A stretch of 64,000 nt of DNA, taken from NCBI GenBank assembly GCA_964607765.1, contig CAZSNT010000030.1, positions 1 to 64,000 of the forward strand. Reading direction: 5' to 3'. Shown here piece by piece: positions 43,076 to 52,461 of the stretch (position 1 is its first letter; every line of letters begins with the position of its first letter). This DNA is from CAZSNT01 sp964607765. Its GTDB lineage: Bacteria > Verrucomicrobiota > Lentisphaeria > Oligosphaerales > JABHEG01. The position numbers were made by a program, and so were the translations under genes. The notes under the pieces were generated by a model. The model did not search any database. It was not told the DNA's origin and saw nothing but the letters and a program-made list of their open reading frames with translations.

Positions 43076-46000
43076 ATGACCTCTCGTCTCGTCAAACGCT
43101 CTCAGGCGGCACGCCTTTGGCCTGTCTTTGCTGCCGCTGTGACGCTCGCTGCTGAACCGGCGCCCTCCCCTGCCCCGCCGCCGGCGGACTGGGCGACTGT
43201 CGCTCTGTTCCGCTGCGACGCGCTGCCGTTAACCAGCGCAGCGGACTCCGGCGCAAAGGCACGGCAAGCCGACGTGGAGCTCGGGTCGGGCAGGTTCGGC
43301 CGCGCGTTCAGCTCGAGTCGTGGTGCAGCCCTGAGTGTCGCTATCCCGGTCGATGCGCAACCGGCCGATGAGCTCACCGTGGAGTGTTGGATCAACCTCA
43401 AACGGACATCCGCGGAGAAACTACAGCGTGTATTCGGGCGCAGCGCGAATTACGGGTTCTACGTGACCGGAACGGAGCGCGCCACACTCAACTGGTTCGT
43501 TTTTGCACGCGAGTGGCGCAGCCTGCGTGCCGAGATCCCGCTGAATACCTGGACCCACATTGCCGGCACGTTCGACGGCCGGACCATGCGCCTCTATGTC
43601 GATGGCGCCCTGCAGAGCGAGGCGCCGAACCCGGGCTCGGTCAAGCGCCACACGGGTCCCTACTACCTGGGCGCCGAGCCGGGCCAGGAGCGCATGCGTT
43701 TTCACGGCCTGATCGATGAAGTCCGGCTCTCCAAAATCGCCCGAACGCGTTTCATGACCGCAGCGCCCGAGCCCCGGCCCACACCAACCACGCAGTTTCG
43801 GGCCGCTGACCTCGACCTGACCCGTTTCCAGCGCGCTCTGCCCGTGCCGCACGTGGCGACCCCGCCGACGATCGACGGCAAGCTGGATGAACCCCTGTGG
43901 CAGGAACTTCCGCCTGCGCCTTTCGTCACCTGCCGCGATGCGGAGAAACCCGTCATACCCACATCGGTCCGGGTCGCCTTCGATGATCAGTTTCTCTACG
44001 TGGCTTACCACTGTATTGAGAAAGGCCAGGAGACGCAGTTGCCGGGCCGCCCCGAACGCGATGACACGCGCCTGTTCAAGGCAGACGCCGTTGAGCTCTT
44101 CCTGCAACCGGGCGGCCGCGGCACGCCTTACTTCCAGATCGCCATGAACGCGGCAGGCGGCATTTTCGACCAGAAGTGTGCCACGCCGAAGCAGCGCGTC
44201 GCGTGGGATGCCGAAGGCGCACGTGTAGCTGGGGACGTGCGCTTCGACGACTGGAGCCTGGAGGCGGCCATACCGTTCGCTGACCTGGGCATTGCCACGC
44301 CGGAAGTCGGTTCAGAGTGGCGAGCCAACTTCTGCCGCAACGAACTGCCTGGCCGAGAGGTGACAGCGTGGTCGCGCACGGGGGGCGGCTTTCACGTGAC
44401 TGGCCGTTTCGGGCTGCTCAAGTTTGTCTCGGACGCCCCGACCGCGGCTGCCACGGGCCGTCACGACACGGAACTGCGCGGCACGATCCTCGACGAGGAG
44501 GGCAAGCCTGTGGCCAGTGTGCCGGTGCGCACACCCTACGCACTGACGCGTACGGATCGCTCCGGTGAGTTCAGGCTCACCGATCTCGCAGTCGGCGACT
44601 TGCCGATCGAGATCAAGTCGCCGCGCTACCACAGGATCACCGGAACTGTCACACTGACTCGACCGCGGGAACGCGTCGCGCCTGTCACAGTATCGCGAGT
44701 CGATCCGTACCGGCCGGACTGGGAACTGTCGCCCAGCCCGGTGCAGCCCGTGCGCTGGCTGAGTTCAAGCCTGGTCGAGCCGCCGCGCATGGACAAACGC
44801 CCTGACCCGGACCACACGGCCACGGCCCTCACACTGCTGGCGACGCCCGGTGAGTATGAGTCGCGCGCCGTAGCCTTTCTGGCTGCCCGCGAGATAGACG
44901 CCCCACAGGCGACGATCAGTGCACTCACTGGCGGCGCGGGCGCGATCAGCGCCGAGCAGGTGAGCGTGCGCTGGACACAGCGCCTCCTCAAGAGGGTGCA
45001 GTACAAGCGAGTGCGGGAGGATGCCGTGTTCAGCTGGCGTTTCCTGTGGCCGGAAGCGCCTCCCCGGATCCTGCCGGGCCAGCTGCGGCAACTGGTGGTA
45101 ACCGTTCACGTGCCGGAAGACACGCAACCGGGCCGTTACACGGGAATGCTCGAGTTGTCCGGACGCGCGGGCAAGCTCGCTTCGTTGCCCGTTGCGCTGC
45201 GTGTGCCCGCGTTCCGGCTCGCGCAACCTGCCAAACGCGTCGGTTGCTACTACCGAACCCCCGAAGACGGTACGGAACAGACCCATGCCGAGTTGGAGGA
45301 CATCCGTCAACACGGGGGGGGGCTGCTGATCTGGCATGCGTCGGTCTGGTACACGACAGCGGAAGACGGCACGGTGTCCTGCGATGTGGGACATGTGGAG
45401 CGCGCCGTGCTGCTGCAGCAGCAGCACGGCATCGGGCCGCCGTACATCGTGGGGCCGCACCCGCGCCGGGCCGCCGCAGTTGCCGGACTCAAGGTGGAAA
45501 TGACGCCAGCCTTCGCAGACGCGGTGATCGAAAGCACGCGCTTCCGGGAAATCTACTCGGATGCACTCCGACAACTCGACCATCTTGAGGAACGCCTGGG
45601 CGCGGGTGAGTTCCTGTACACGTGGATGGACGAAGTGTTCGGGCGCGGCCGTTTCGAGCCCTGGAAAGCGTTTGCCGGCATCACGCGCGAGCTGAGCGAC
45701 AACCGCATCTACATCACGTTCCACAACCGCAACCAGGAACTGGTCGACGCCGCAGCGCCCTTCGTCGACGTACGCTGTTACCACGGCCACACGCTGGACT
45801 GGTGGATCGGCGAAGGACATAGCTGGAGTGAACTGGGCAAAGAACTGCGTGACGACGGTGACGAGGCCTGGACCTACTACAACATCCGCGAGATTGCAGT
45901 GACCAGCGAGTGGGTGCGGCTCTGCAACGGGTACTGGCTCTGGCGCAGTCCACTCAACGCGCACGTGCCCTGGATCTACTACGCCTGCGGCGGCAGCCCG

Positions 46001-46327
46001 TTCGACGATCTCGACGCCGACCGGCACGACTTCGCGTACGCCGCACCGCACCCGGACCGCAGGGAGATGGTCTCGACCTTGGAGTGGGAGTGCTTCCGCG
46101 AGGGGTACGATGACCTGCGCTACCTGACAACGCTGGAGCAGGCTATCCGGACCCACAAAGGGCGCCGGGACAAGACGGCCGCGGTCGCCCGCGGCAAAGC
46201 GCTGCTCAAGGCGTACTGGGACATGGACCCACGCGTGCCCGTTCAGGCAGAAGTCCTGAGTGCTGCGGACTTCGCAGAACGCAGGCTGGACATGACCGAC
46301 GTTATCACCGCACTCCTATCGGACTAG
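43076..46327 (+). CDS. Large secreted multidomain protein: LamG-like, CBM9-like and DUF4091-like glycosidase module
   Basis: About 1083 residues, starting at ATG 43076 with AAGGAGG eight bases upstream and a signal-like N-terminus (LWPVFAAAVTLAAEPAPSPAP). Domains in order: a LamG-type concanavalin lectin (about 30-230; LTVECWINLKRTSAEKL, DGRTMRLYVDG, FHGLIDEVRLSKIAR); a CBM9-like sugar-binding domain (about 255-460; TPPTIDGKLDEPLWQELPPA); a CarboxypepD-type fold (about 470-530; ELRGTILDEEGKPVASVPV); and a C-terminal catalytic-looking region (about 560-1080) with FLYTWMDEVFGR, YYNIREIAVTSEWVRLCNG and EWECFREGYDDLRYLTTLEQ, typical of DUF4091. It probably binds and cleaves a glycan outside the cell. 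It ends seven bases before the Xer recombinase start. Confidence 0.8.
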   Translation: MTSRLVKRSQAARLWPVFAAAVTLAAEPAPSPAPPPADWATVALFRCDALPLTSAADSGAKARQADVELGSGRFGRAFSSSRGAALSVAIPVDAQPADELTVECWINLKRTSAEKLQRVFGRSANYGFYVTGTERATLNWFVFAREWRSLRAEIPLNTWTHIAGTFDGRTMRLYVDGALQSEAPNPGSVKRHTGPYYLGAEPGQERMRFHGLIDEVRLSKIARTRFMTAAPEPRPTPTTQFRAADLDLTRFQRALPVPHVATPPTIDGKLDEPLWQELPPAPFVTCRDAEKPVIPTSVRVAFDDQFLYVAYHCIEKGQETQLPGRPERDDTRLFKADAVELFLQPGGRGTPYFQIAMNAAGGIFDQKCATPKQRVAWDAEGARVAGDVRFDDWSLEAAIPFADLGIATPEVGSEWRANFCRNELPGREVTAWSRTGGGFHVTGRFGLLKFVSDAPTAAATGRHDTELRGTILDEEGKPVASVPVRTPYALTRTDRSGEFRLTDLAVGDLPIEIKSPRYHRITGTVTLTRPRERVAPVTVSRVDPYRPDWELSPSPVQPVRWLSSSLVEPPRMDKRPDPDHTATALTLLATPGEYESRAVAFLAAREIDAPQATISALTGGAGAISAEQVSVRWTQRLLKRVQYKRVREDAVFSWRFLWPEAPPRILPGQLRQLVVTVHVPEDTQPGRYTGMLELSGRAGKLASLPVALRVPAFRLAQPAKRVGCYYRTPEDGTEQTHAELEDIRQHGGGLLIWHASVWYTTAEDGTVSCDVGHVERAVLLQQQHGIGPPYIVGPHPRRAAAVAGLKVEMTPAFADAVIESTRFREIYSDALRQLDHLEERLGAGEFLYTWMDEVFGRGRFEPWKAFAGITRELSDNRIYITFHNRNQELVDAAAPFVDVRCYHGHTLDWWIGEGHSWSELGKELRDDGDEAWTYYNIREIAVTSEWVRLCNGYWLWRSPLNAHVPWIYYACGGSPFDDLDADRHDFAYAAPHPDRREMVSTLEWECFREGYDDLRYLTTLEQAIRTHKGRRDKTAAVARGKALLKAYWDMDPRVPVQAEVLSAADFAERRLDMTDVITALLSD

Positions 46328-46334
46328 AGACACC

Positions 46335-47354
46335 GTGCCGACGCCATCGACAGAACCCGACGCTACGTCCGGAAGCCCGAAGGAAGCGGCTCAGCGCGTG
46401 GTGACTGCCGACCCGCACATCACGGCCTTCCTGCAGTATCTGCGCACGGAGCGGAACGCCTCGGAGCACACGGTAGTGGGCTACTACCGGGATCTGGTCC
46501 AGTTCGTTGCTCTGATGTGGGTCGGCAAAGGCGGGGGGGACTGCGACTGGACAACGTTGGACACGCTCACGGGCAGAGCCTTTGTTCGCGAGCTGCAGAA
46601 ACGCGGTCTGTCACGTGCCTCGCTGCAACGCAAAGTGTCCTGCCTGCGCTCGTTCCTGCGTTTCCTGACGCGCGAAGGCGTGCTGGAGGGCAATCCCCTG
46701 TCAGGCCTGCAGACAGCGCGCAAGCCCAAACGCCTGCCCATTGTGCTTTCCGTACAGGAAGTGGAGGCGCTGCTGTCCGCCCCCGAACGTTACTGGCAGG
46801 GGCGGATGGGCGCTGCCACGCCTGCCGCGGAACGGCGCGCCGCGTTCGCTGCCGCGCGCGACGCGGCAATCCTGGAGGTCATCTACAGCGCCGGGCTCCG
46901 CATCGGGGAAGCTGTCGGTCTGAACGTGGAAGATGTGGACTTCCTGTCCGCGACCTTCATTGTGCGAGGCAAAGGCAAGAAAGAGCGGCTCTGCGCCTTG
47001 GGCAAGCCGGCCCTCAGAGCACTCCGCTCCTACCTGAAACAGGGCGAGGCCATGGGGTTCGCCGCACGTCCCGGCCGGGGCCCGCTCTTCCTGAACTACA
47101 AAGGGGACAGGCTCACGGCCCGGTCCGTGCAACGCTCGTTCAAGGCCTACCTGCACGAAGCAAACCTGGGCGCGGACTGCACGCCGCACAAGCTGCGCCA
47201 CTCCTTCGCCACACACCTCCTCGATGCCGGGGCGGACCTGCGCAGCGTGCAGGAGCTGCTAGGCCACGCCAGTCTCTCCACCACACAGATCTACACGCAC
47301 GTCAGCGCGGAACGCCTGATCGCTGCTTACCAGAAAGCGCATCCACGCGCCTGA
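46335..47354 (+). CDS. Tyrosine recombinase, XerC/XerD type
   Basis: A 339-residue site-specific recombinase. The N-terminal SAM-like DNA-binding domain (ITAFLQYLRTERNASEHTV) is followed by the catalytic domain with all family residues: Arg in AGLRIGEA, Lys near VRGKGKKERL, HKLRHSFATHLL (H-x-x-R), GHASLSTTQIYTHVS with the second His and the nucleophile Tyr. XerC/D resolve chromosome dimers at dif; length and similarity fit a housekeeping enzyme more than a phage integrase. It starts with GTG seven bases after the preceding stop, so it is likely co-transcribed with it. I could not find a dif-like site in the window. Confidence 0.9.
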   Translation: MPTPSTEPDATSGSPKEAAQRVVTADPHITAFLQYLRTERNASEHTVVGYYRDLVQFVALMWVGKGGGDCDWTTLDTLTGRAFVRELQKRGLSRASLQRKVSCLRSFLRFLTREGVLEGNPLSGLQTARKPKRLPIVLSVQEVEALLSAPERYWQGRMGAATPAAERRAAFAAARDAAILEVIYSAGLRIGEAVGLNVEDVDFLSATFIVRGKGKKERLCALGKPALRALRSYLKQGEAMGFAARPGRGPLFLNYKGDRLTARSVQRSFKAYLHEANLGADCTPHKLRHSFATHLLDAGADLRSVQELLGHASLSTTQIYTHVSAERLIAAYQKAHPRA

Positions 47355-47361
47355 CCGCCCA

Positions 47362-48915
47362 TCAATCCGGGATGGAGGGGTCGACATTGACGGTACCGGG
47401 CGCAGGCGTGGTGCCGGACGCTGCACCGCGATACTCGGTGTTGGCTGCTGTGGCGATCTGCAGGCAGCCCTCGGCTTCCGCCCGGTCCTTCTTCGCCTGG
47501 AACTGCTCGTCCGTCTCACCGGGGTTCAGATACCACTCGCTGTCCACGTGTTCGCGCTCGAACAGCGCCAGCACTCGCCGGACCACGTCCGGGTGCTTGT
47601 CCGCAACGTCCGTCTCGCTGCCGACGTCAAGCTCTGTGTCGTAGAGCTCGAGCGGCTTGGAGGGGTGCCGGCGCCAGGCGAACCATTTGCCGAGCCGCGC
47701 CGATTGCGCGTGCCGCGCGTGCCCGCCACTCTCCCAGTACAGGAACTCGTGTCGCTCCTGCTCAGCCACCCGCCCTTCGAGCAGACGCACGAAGCTGATG
47801 CCGTCCGTCTTGGGGATGGGATCGACGCCCGCCAAGTCGCTGAATGTCGCCAGCAAGTCATAGAGGCTAACCAACGCATCGCTGCAGCCCGGCTTGACCC
47901 TGCCGGGCCAAGTCACGAACATGGGCACACGCACGCCGCCGTCCAGGGCGATGAATTTGCCGCCGCGCCACGGCCCCTTGTTGCGGAACACGGGATCATC
48001 GGTGTAGGGGCGCCGCCCCATGTAGCCCCAGTGCGCGTAGCCGTTGTCGCTGGCGAAAACCAAGAGCGTGTTGTCGAGCACGCCGTGCGACTCGAGCCGC
48101 TCGAGCAAGCCGGCTACATGCCGATCCAGCAGTTGCACCATGGCAGCCCACTCCCTCCGACGCTGGTCCCACGGTTTGTCTTTGAGCTCGCCAAGCTCGG
48201 GTGCCACGACAGGCCCGTGCGGCAGTTGCGTGGAGTAGTACAGGAAGAACGGCTCGTGCGCGTGAGCATCGATGAATTGCAGCGCTTTCCTGTGGCAGAG
48301 GATCTCCGAGTTGCTGGCAGCGGCGGGGGCCTTCACGCCGCGCGGGATGAGTTTGCCGTCTGCGTCGTACTCGCGCTGCGCCTCCGGATCGCGGGTGTGC
48401 CGGTAGGAGTAGTCCATGTCGTACCCGTAATTCTCGGGCAGCGGCACCGGCACACCGTTCTCGTAAAGGTAATGCGGGTAGTAGGTGTGGGCGCGCCTCT
48501 GGTCGTAGAACCCGAAACTGGTGTCGAACCCCTTCTTGTCCGGCGTGCCGGGCGTGCCGGGCAGCGCGGCCCCCCACTTGCCGACCATGCACGTGGCGTA
48601 GCCGGCCGACTTGAGGGCCTCGCCGATCGTCACGTCCTCGGGCTCAAGATGGTCCTGACCGCGAGCCGACTGGTTCAGCCGGATCCGGCAATGCCCCATG
48701 TGCATGCCGGTCAGCAGGCTGCCGCGGGCCGGCGCACACTCGGGCGATCCGGAGTATGCGTCGTCGAAGCGTATGCCGGAGGCGCACAGTCGGTCCAGGG
48801 TCGGGGTCTGGAACTGGATCTGACCGAAACAGCTCAGGTCGCGGTAGGAGAGATCGTCGGCGAGCACGAACACGATGTTCGGGCGGCTACCGGAGAGTGA
48901 TGATGGTTGGGACAT
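47362..48915 (-). CDS. Arylsulfatase family enzyme (C-x-P-A-R type)
   Basis: A 517-residue sulfatase. NIVFVLADDLSYRDLS carries the metal Asp pair, and the maturation motif is CAPARGSLLTG, a C-x-P-A-R variant whose Cys is still in place. Later segments are GYATCMVGKWG, LYYSTQLPHGPVV and LVFASDNGYAHWGYMG. The C-terminal part includes KLGKWFAW-like and SEWYLNPGET sequences. It should cleave sulfate from a polysaccharide. The start at 48915 has AGGAGG ten bases upstream; a 68-codon upstream extension is not coding-like. No signal peptide is visible. It is divergent from the secreted FAD oxidoreductase, with an operator-like palindrome between them. Confidence 0.92.
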   Translation of the reverse strand: MSQPSSLSGSRPNIVFVLADDLSYRDLSCFGQIQFQTPTLDRLCASGIRFDDAYSGSPECAPARGSLLTGMHMGHCRIRLNQSARGQDHLEPEDVTIGEALKSAGYATCMVGKWGAALPGTPGTPDKKGFDTSFGFYDQRRAHTYYPHYLYENGVPVPLPENYGYDMDYSYRHTRDPEAQREYDADGKLIPRGVKAPAAASNSEILCHRKALQFIDAHAHEPFFLYYSTQLPHGPVVAPELGELKDKPWDQRRREWAAMVQLLDRHVAGLLERLESHGVLDNTLLVFASDNGYAHWGYMGRRPYTDDPVFRNKGPWRGGKFIALDGGVRVPMFVTWPGRVKPGCSDALVSLYDLLATFSDLAGVDPIPKTDGISFVRLLEGRVAEQERHEFLYWESGGHARHAQSARLGKWFAWRRHPSKPLELYDTELDVGSETDVADKHPDVVRRVLALFEREHVDSEWYLNPGETDEQFQAKKDRAEAEGCLQIATAANTEYRGAASGTTPAPGTVNVDPSIPD

Positions 48916-49016
48916 TAACCTGGTTCCTCCTGAGTGATGTCGGACTTCGCAAGCAATCGGAGGTACATTACACCCCGTAACGCTGTTGAGAGGTTCGATT
49001 CTGCCGATTCCATCGA

Positions 49017-49047
49017 CCAGGTCGATTCGCTCGACGAGATCGACTGG
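49017..49047. promoter_or_regulatory. Operator-like palindrome between divergent sulfatase and oxidoreductase
   Basis: CCAGGTCGAT (49017-49026) and ATCGACTGG (49039-49047) are inverted copies around a 12-base centre that itself contains CTCG-A-CGAG. One base is lacking in the right arm. Position between divergent starts (48915 and 49077) suits a shared regulator. Confidence 0.4.
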
Positions 49048-49076
49048 ACCGACATGCAGGGAGCGGGGTGGCAGCA

Positions 49077-51302
49077 ATGAAGAACACGGTGTTGCGGACT
49101 TTGACACGAGCAACGGCAACAGTAGCGATGGTGAGCAGTATGGCGAACGCGCACACAGTCTTGGTGGATACGGAGAGTTTTGCCGACAAAGGCGGGTGGA
49201 AGGTCGATCAGCAATTCACACATTTGACAGGATCATCGTACCTGCTCGCGCACGGGTTGGGCAAGCCGGTCGCCGATGCGACCACCACGGTTCAGTTCCC
49301 GGCCACAGGCACGTATCGAGCCTGGGTCCGCACGAAGGACTGGGTGCCTGGCGACTGGGACGCGCCCGGTCGGTTCCAGGTAGCCGTCGGCGGTAAGACA
49401 CTCGAAACCGTGTTCGGCACGCGCACGGGTTGGGGATGGCAGGACGGCGGCACGGTCAGCATTACGGGCCAGGACACGACCGTGGCGCTGAAGGACTTGA
49501 CCGGATTCGACGGGCGTTGCGATGCGCTGCTGTTCACCACCGACCTCGATCTCGTGCCGCCAAATGATCTGAAACAGCTGGCCGCACTCCGCAACCGACT
49601 CCAGGGGATTCCCGATACTCCGCCGCTGAAGGGAGAGTATGATGTGATTATTGTCGGCGGCGGCATCTCCGGATGCGCGGCCGCGCTCGCCGCGGACAGT
49701 CAGCAGCTGCGTGTGGCTCTGATCCACGATCGCCCGATCCTGGGCGGCAACGCCAGCGGCGAAATCCGGGTCCACACCGAGGGCATCCACGGCGCGGGTG
49801 CCGCCATTATCAAGAAGATCGACACGGTGCACTGGCCCAACGGTTCGGCCAAAGCGCTCGCGGACGACCGCAAGCGGCACGCCGCATTCGCCGAGGCGGA
49901 CGGTGTGGAGGCGTTCCTGAACTGGCGCGCCTACGGTGTGGAAATGGACGGTGCGCGCATTGCAGCCGTACACGCCAAACACATCGAGACGGGCCAGGTT
50001 CTCGCGTTCCGTGCACCCGTGGTGATCGACTGCACAGGCGACGGCTGGATCGGCTACTGGGCGGGCGCCGAGTTCCGCTACGGCCGGGAGAGCCGCGACG
50101 AGTTCGGGGAAGCCTGGGATGAGTGGGGAGAGCTCTGGTCGCCGGAGACACCGGACAACCGCGTCATGGGCTCGTCACTGCTGTGGTACTCGCGGCAGGC
50201 GGATGCACCCGTGGCGTTCCCGGATGTGCCGTGGGCGATGGACGTCGCCAAGGGACACGCGGCGCTCAAAGGCGAGTGGTACTGGGAGTACAGCCACAAC
50301 GAGCTGCACGCCATCGACGACGCCGAGGCGATCCGAGACCACATGCTGCGCGCCATCTACGGCTCGTTCGCGAACGCAAAGAAGAAGGGCGGCCAGGAGA
50401 AAGCGGAACTGGCCTGGGTCGGATACCTGAGCGGGAAACGTGAATCCAGGCGCCTGATCGGTGATTACATCTACACCATGCAAGATGCCGTGGAGCAGCG
50501 CCAGTTCCCGGACACGGTAGTGGTTGAGAAACGCGCCATCGACGTGCATTACCAACGCATCCTCGCCAAAGGCCCCAAGAGCAGTAAGTGCGATTTTCTG
50601 TCCCACGCGCTGTTCCGGCGCACTGGCCTGTACCGCATCCCCTTCCGTTGCCTGTACTCGAAGAACATCGAGAACCTGATGATGGCGGGTCGCTGCTTCA
50701 GCTGCTCCCACATCGGTTTGGGCGGGCCACGCGTGATGCTGACCTGCGGCCAGATGGGAATCGCCACGGGCTACGCAGCGGCGTTGTGCAAGACACACAG
50801 CGCCACGCCGCGGGAAGTCGGGCGCCTGCACATCTCAGAACTCAAGCAGCTGATCGGGAGTATGCCCGCGCCCACGGACAGCCGCCCGAAGCCGGGCACG
50901 CCCACGCGGACAACACACGGCAAGTTCGCGTTGGGCAAGCTCCCCGCGACACTGCAGAAGCTGCCGAGAGTCACGGTAGAGCGCGGCAACATGCGCGCTG
51001 CCGCGCAGGGCTACTCCTTCACCACAGACGCACCGACAGTCGTTTACCTCGCCGTGCACGACCGGGGCGAGTACGAGCTGCCGCCCGAGTGGCGCCGCAC
51101 GGACATGACACTGACCTGGGGCGACTCTTACCGCGACGTCGTCTACGAGCGTGCCTTTGGCCCGGGCGAGGTGCAAGTCCCGCCACACGATGGGAAACAG
51201 GGCGCCAATTACGGGCTGCCCCACATGGTGTTTGTGAAAGGTGGCGAAGAGTTGAAGATCACCGGCCTGCCCGGGGGCCGCGGGGCGAAGGTCTGGCGGT
51301 AG
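49077..51302 (+). CDS. Secreted FAD-dependent oxidoreductase
   Basis: About 741 residues. The start is ATG 49077 (a GTG three codons upstream at 49068 is also possible) with a signal peptide (TRATATVAMVSSMANAHT). A beta-rich domain follows (about 30-170), then the FAD-binding Rossmann motif YDVIIVGGGISGCAAALAA (about 185-205), then RPILGGNASGEIRV and FRAPVVIDCTGDGWIGYWAG, typical of FAD_oxidored proteins. ESRRLIGDYIYTMQD and NLMMAGRCFSCSHIGLG are later conserved segments. These enzymes are common in PVC bacteria and often sit beside sulfatases. The substrate is unknown; oxidation of a sugar is likely. It is divergent from the sulfatase at 48915. Confidence 0.88.
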   Translation: MKNTVLRTLTRATATVAMVSSMANAHTVLVDTESFADKGGWKVDQQFTHLTGSSYLLAHGLGKPVADATTTVQFPATGTYRAWVRTKDWVPGDWDAPGRFQVAVGGKTLETVFGTRTGWGWQDGGTVSITGQDTTVALKDLTGFDGRCDALLFTTDLDLVPPNDLKQLAALRNRLQGIPDTPPLKGEYDVIIVGGGISGCAAALAADSQQLRVALIHDRPILGGNASGEIRVHTEGIHGAGAAIIKKIDTVHWPNGSAKALADDRKRHAAFAEADGVEAFLNWRAYGVEMDGARIAAVHAKHIETGQVLAFRAPVVIDCTGDGWIGYWAGAEFRYGRESRDEFGEAWDEWGELWSPETPDNRVMGSSLLWYSRQADAPVAFPDVPWAMDVAKGHAALKGEWYWEYSHNELHAIDDAEAIRDHMLRAIYGSFANAKKKGGQEKAELAWVGYLSGKRESRRLIGDYIYTMQDAVEQRQFPDTVVVEKRAIDVHYQRILAKGPKSSKCDFLSHALFRRTGLYRIPFRCLYSKNIENLMMAGRCFSCSHIGLGGPRVMLTCGQMGIATGYAAALCKTHSATPREVGRLHISELKQLIGSMPAPTDSRPKPGTPTRTTHGKFALGKLPATLQKLPRVTVERGNMRAAAQGYSFTTDAPTVVYLAVHDRGEYELPPEWRRTDMTLTWGDSYRDVVYERAFGPGEVQVPPHDGKQGANYGLPHMVFVKGGEELKITGLPGGRGAKVWR

Positions 51303-51313
51303 AGGCGGGATGT

Positions 51314-51467
51314 GGGGGTGGGCGCGCCGACGGGCACCCAGGGATGCTCCCTGGGCTGTGATGTTCCTCGCCGTTGGCGAGGTGGGATGTGGGGATGAGG
51401 GGGTGGGCGCGCCGACGGGCACCCAGGGATGCTCCCTGGGCTGTGATGTTCCTCGCCGTTGGCGAGG
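51314..51467. repeat. Two tandem copies of a double-hairpin intergenic repeat
   Basis: A 69-base unit is present at 51314-51382 and again, almost identical, at 51399-51467 (period 85). Each unit carries two palindromes: CCCAGGGA-TGC-TCCCTGGG (8-bp stem) and CCTCGCC-GTT-GGCGAGG (7-bp stem). The rest of the 257-base gap between 51302 and 51560 contains nothing gene-like. The units might also act as transcription terminators for the oxidoreductase gene. Confidence 0.85.
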
Positions 51468-51559
51468 CGGGATGTGAGGGTTCGTGAGGTGACCGGAGTG
51501 GAGTACGTTGGGTCTCAGTTTCGGCTGCCCGTCAAGCACACAGGGAGAAGCAACTGCAC

Positions 51560-52267
51560 ATGAAGTCGGTTCTGTTTGATCTGGATGATACGCTGGTCGA
51601 TCACCTTGGTGCCTGTCGCGCCGGGCTGGCCGCCGTGCGCGCCGAGCTCGGCGGCTTGCCGCCGGTCAGTGTCAGGGAACTCGAGCTGGCGTACCGCGAG
51701 ATTCTCTCGGACATGCATCCCGATGTCGTGCACGGCCGGATCGGACGGCAGGAGGCGCGGCTTGAACGGTTCCGGCGTTTCTTCGCGTTCTACGGCTGCC
51801 CGGCTGCCGCTGAGACGGTGGCGCAGGCGCAACACGTCTACAAGTCCGCCTATCTCGCCTCGCGGCGCACCGTGCCGGGCGCACACGGCCTGCTCGAGGC
51901 GCTGCACGGTCGCGTCAAGATCGGGATCGTGACAGACAACGTTGTTGCTGAACAGGTTGACAAGCTGCAGCGGTACGATCTGGAACGCTTTGTCGACGAG
52001 CTTGTAGTCTCGGAGGAAGTCGGCGTGTCAAAGCCTGATCCGACGCTGTTCCGGGTCGCTCTCGAACGACTGGGCTGCAAGCCGGAGGACAGCGTGATGG
52101 TGGGCGACTCGTGGGAGCGGGACGTGCTGGGTGCGCAGCCGCTGGGGATTGCGTGCGTCTGGCTCAACCGTTACAGCGCGGCGTGCCCGGATCCCGGTCT
52201 GGCAACGGAGATCGACTCCCTGGAGCCTGTTGAACAGACGGCGGCTCTGCTGCTGGGTAACACGTAA
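51560..52267 (+). CDS. HAD superfamily hydrolase
   Basis: A 235-residue haloacid-dehalogenase-type phosphatase. Motif I is LFDLDDTLVDH with the nucleophile Asp; motif II TDN is in GIVTDNVV; motif III Lys is in VSKPDPTLF; motif IV is VMVGDSWERDVLGA. The cap is of the C1 type. The substrate is not predictable. GGGAGAAG lies 12 bases upstream of ATG 51560. Confidence 0.9.
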   Translation: MKSVLFDLDDTLVDHLGACRAGLAAVRAELGGLPPVSVRELELAYREILSDMHPDVVHGRIGRQEARLERFRRFFAFYGCPAAAETVAQAQHVYKSAYLASRRTVPGAHGLLEALHGRVKIGIVTDNVVAEQVDKLQRYDLERFVDELVVSEEVGVSKPDPTLFRVALERLGCKPEDSVMVGDSWERDVLGAQPLGIACVWLNRYSAACPDPGLATEIDSLEPVEQTAALLLGNT

Positions 52268-52461
52268 CGAACGCGGAGGCGATCCGTGACACGACGGCGC
52301 GCCACTGTGCGTCCGCCCGGTGGCGAGAGGCCCAGCGGTCGCGTATGTTAACGTCTTTCCCGGTTTGACGGCACAAGCGGGCGCTCCAGCGTCCCTGTCG
52401 CCACGTATGCAGGCAGGCACGAAGCCGGCGACGGTCGACGTGCCGCAGCGGACAACCACCC

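Noticed and set aside
46335..47354. A dif or att site beside the tyrosine recombinase
   Set aside because: I looked for an 11-6-11 inverted site near the gene and saw none.
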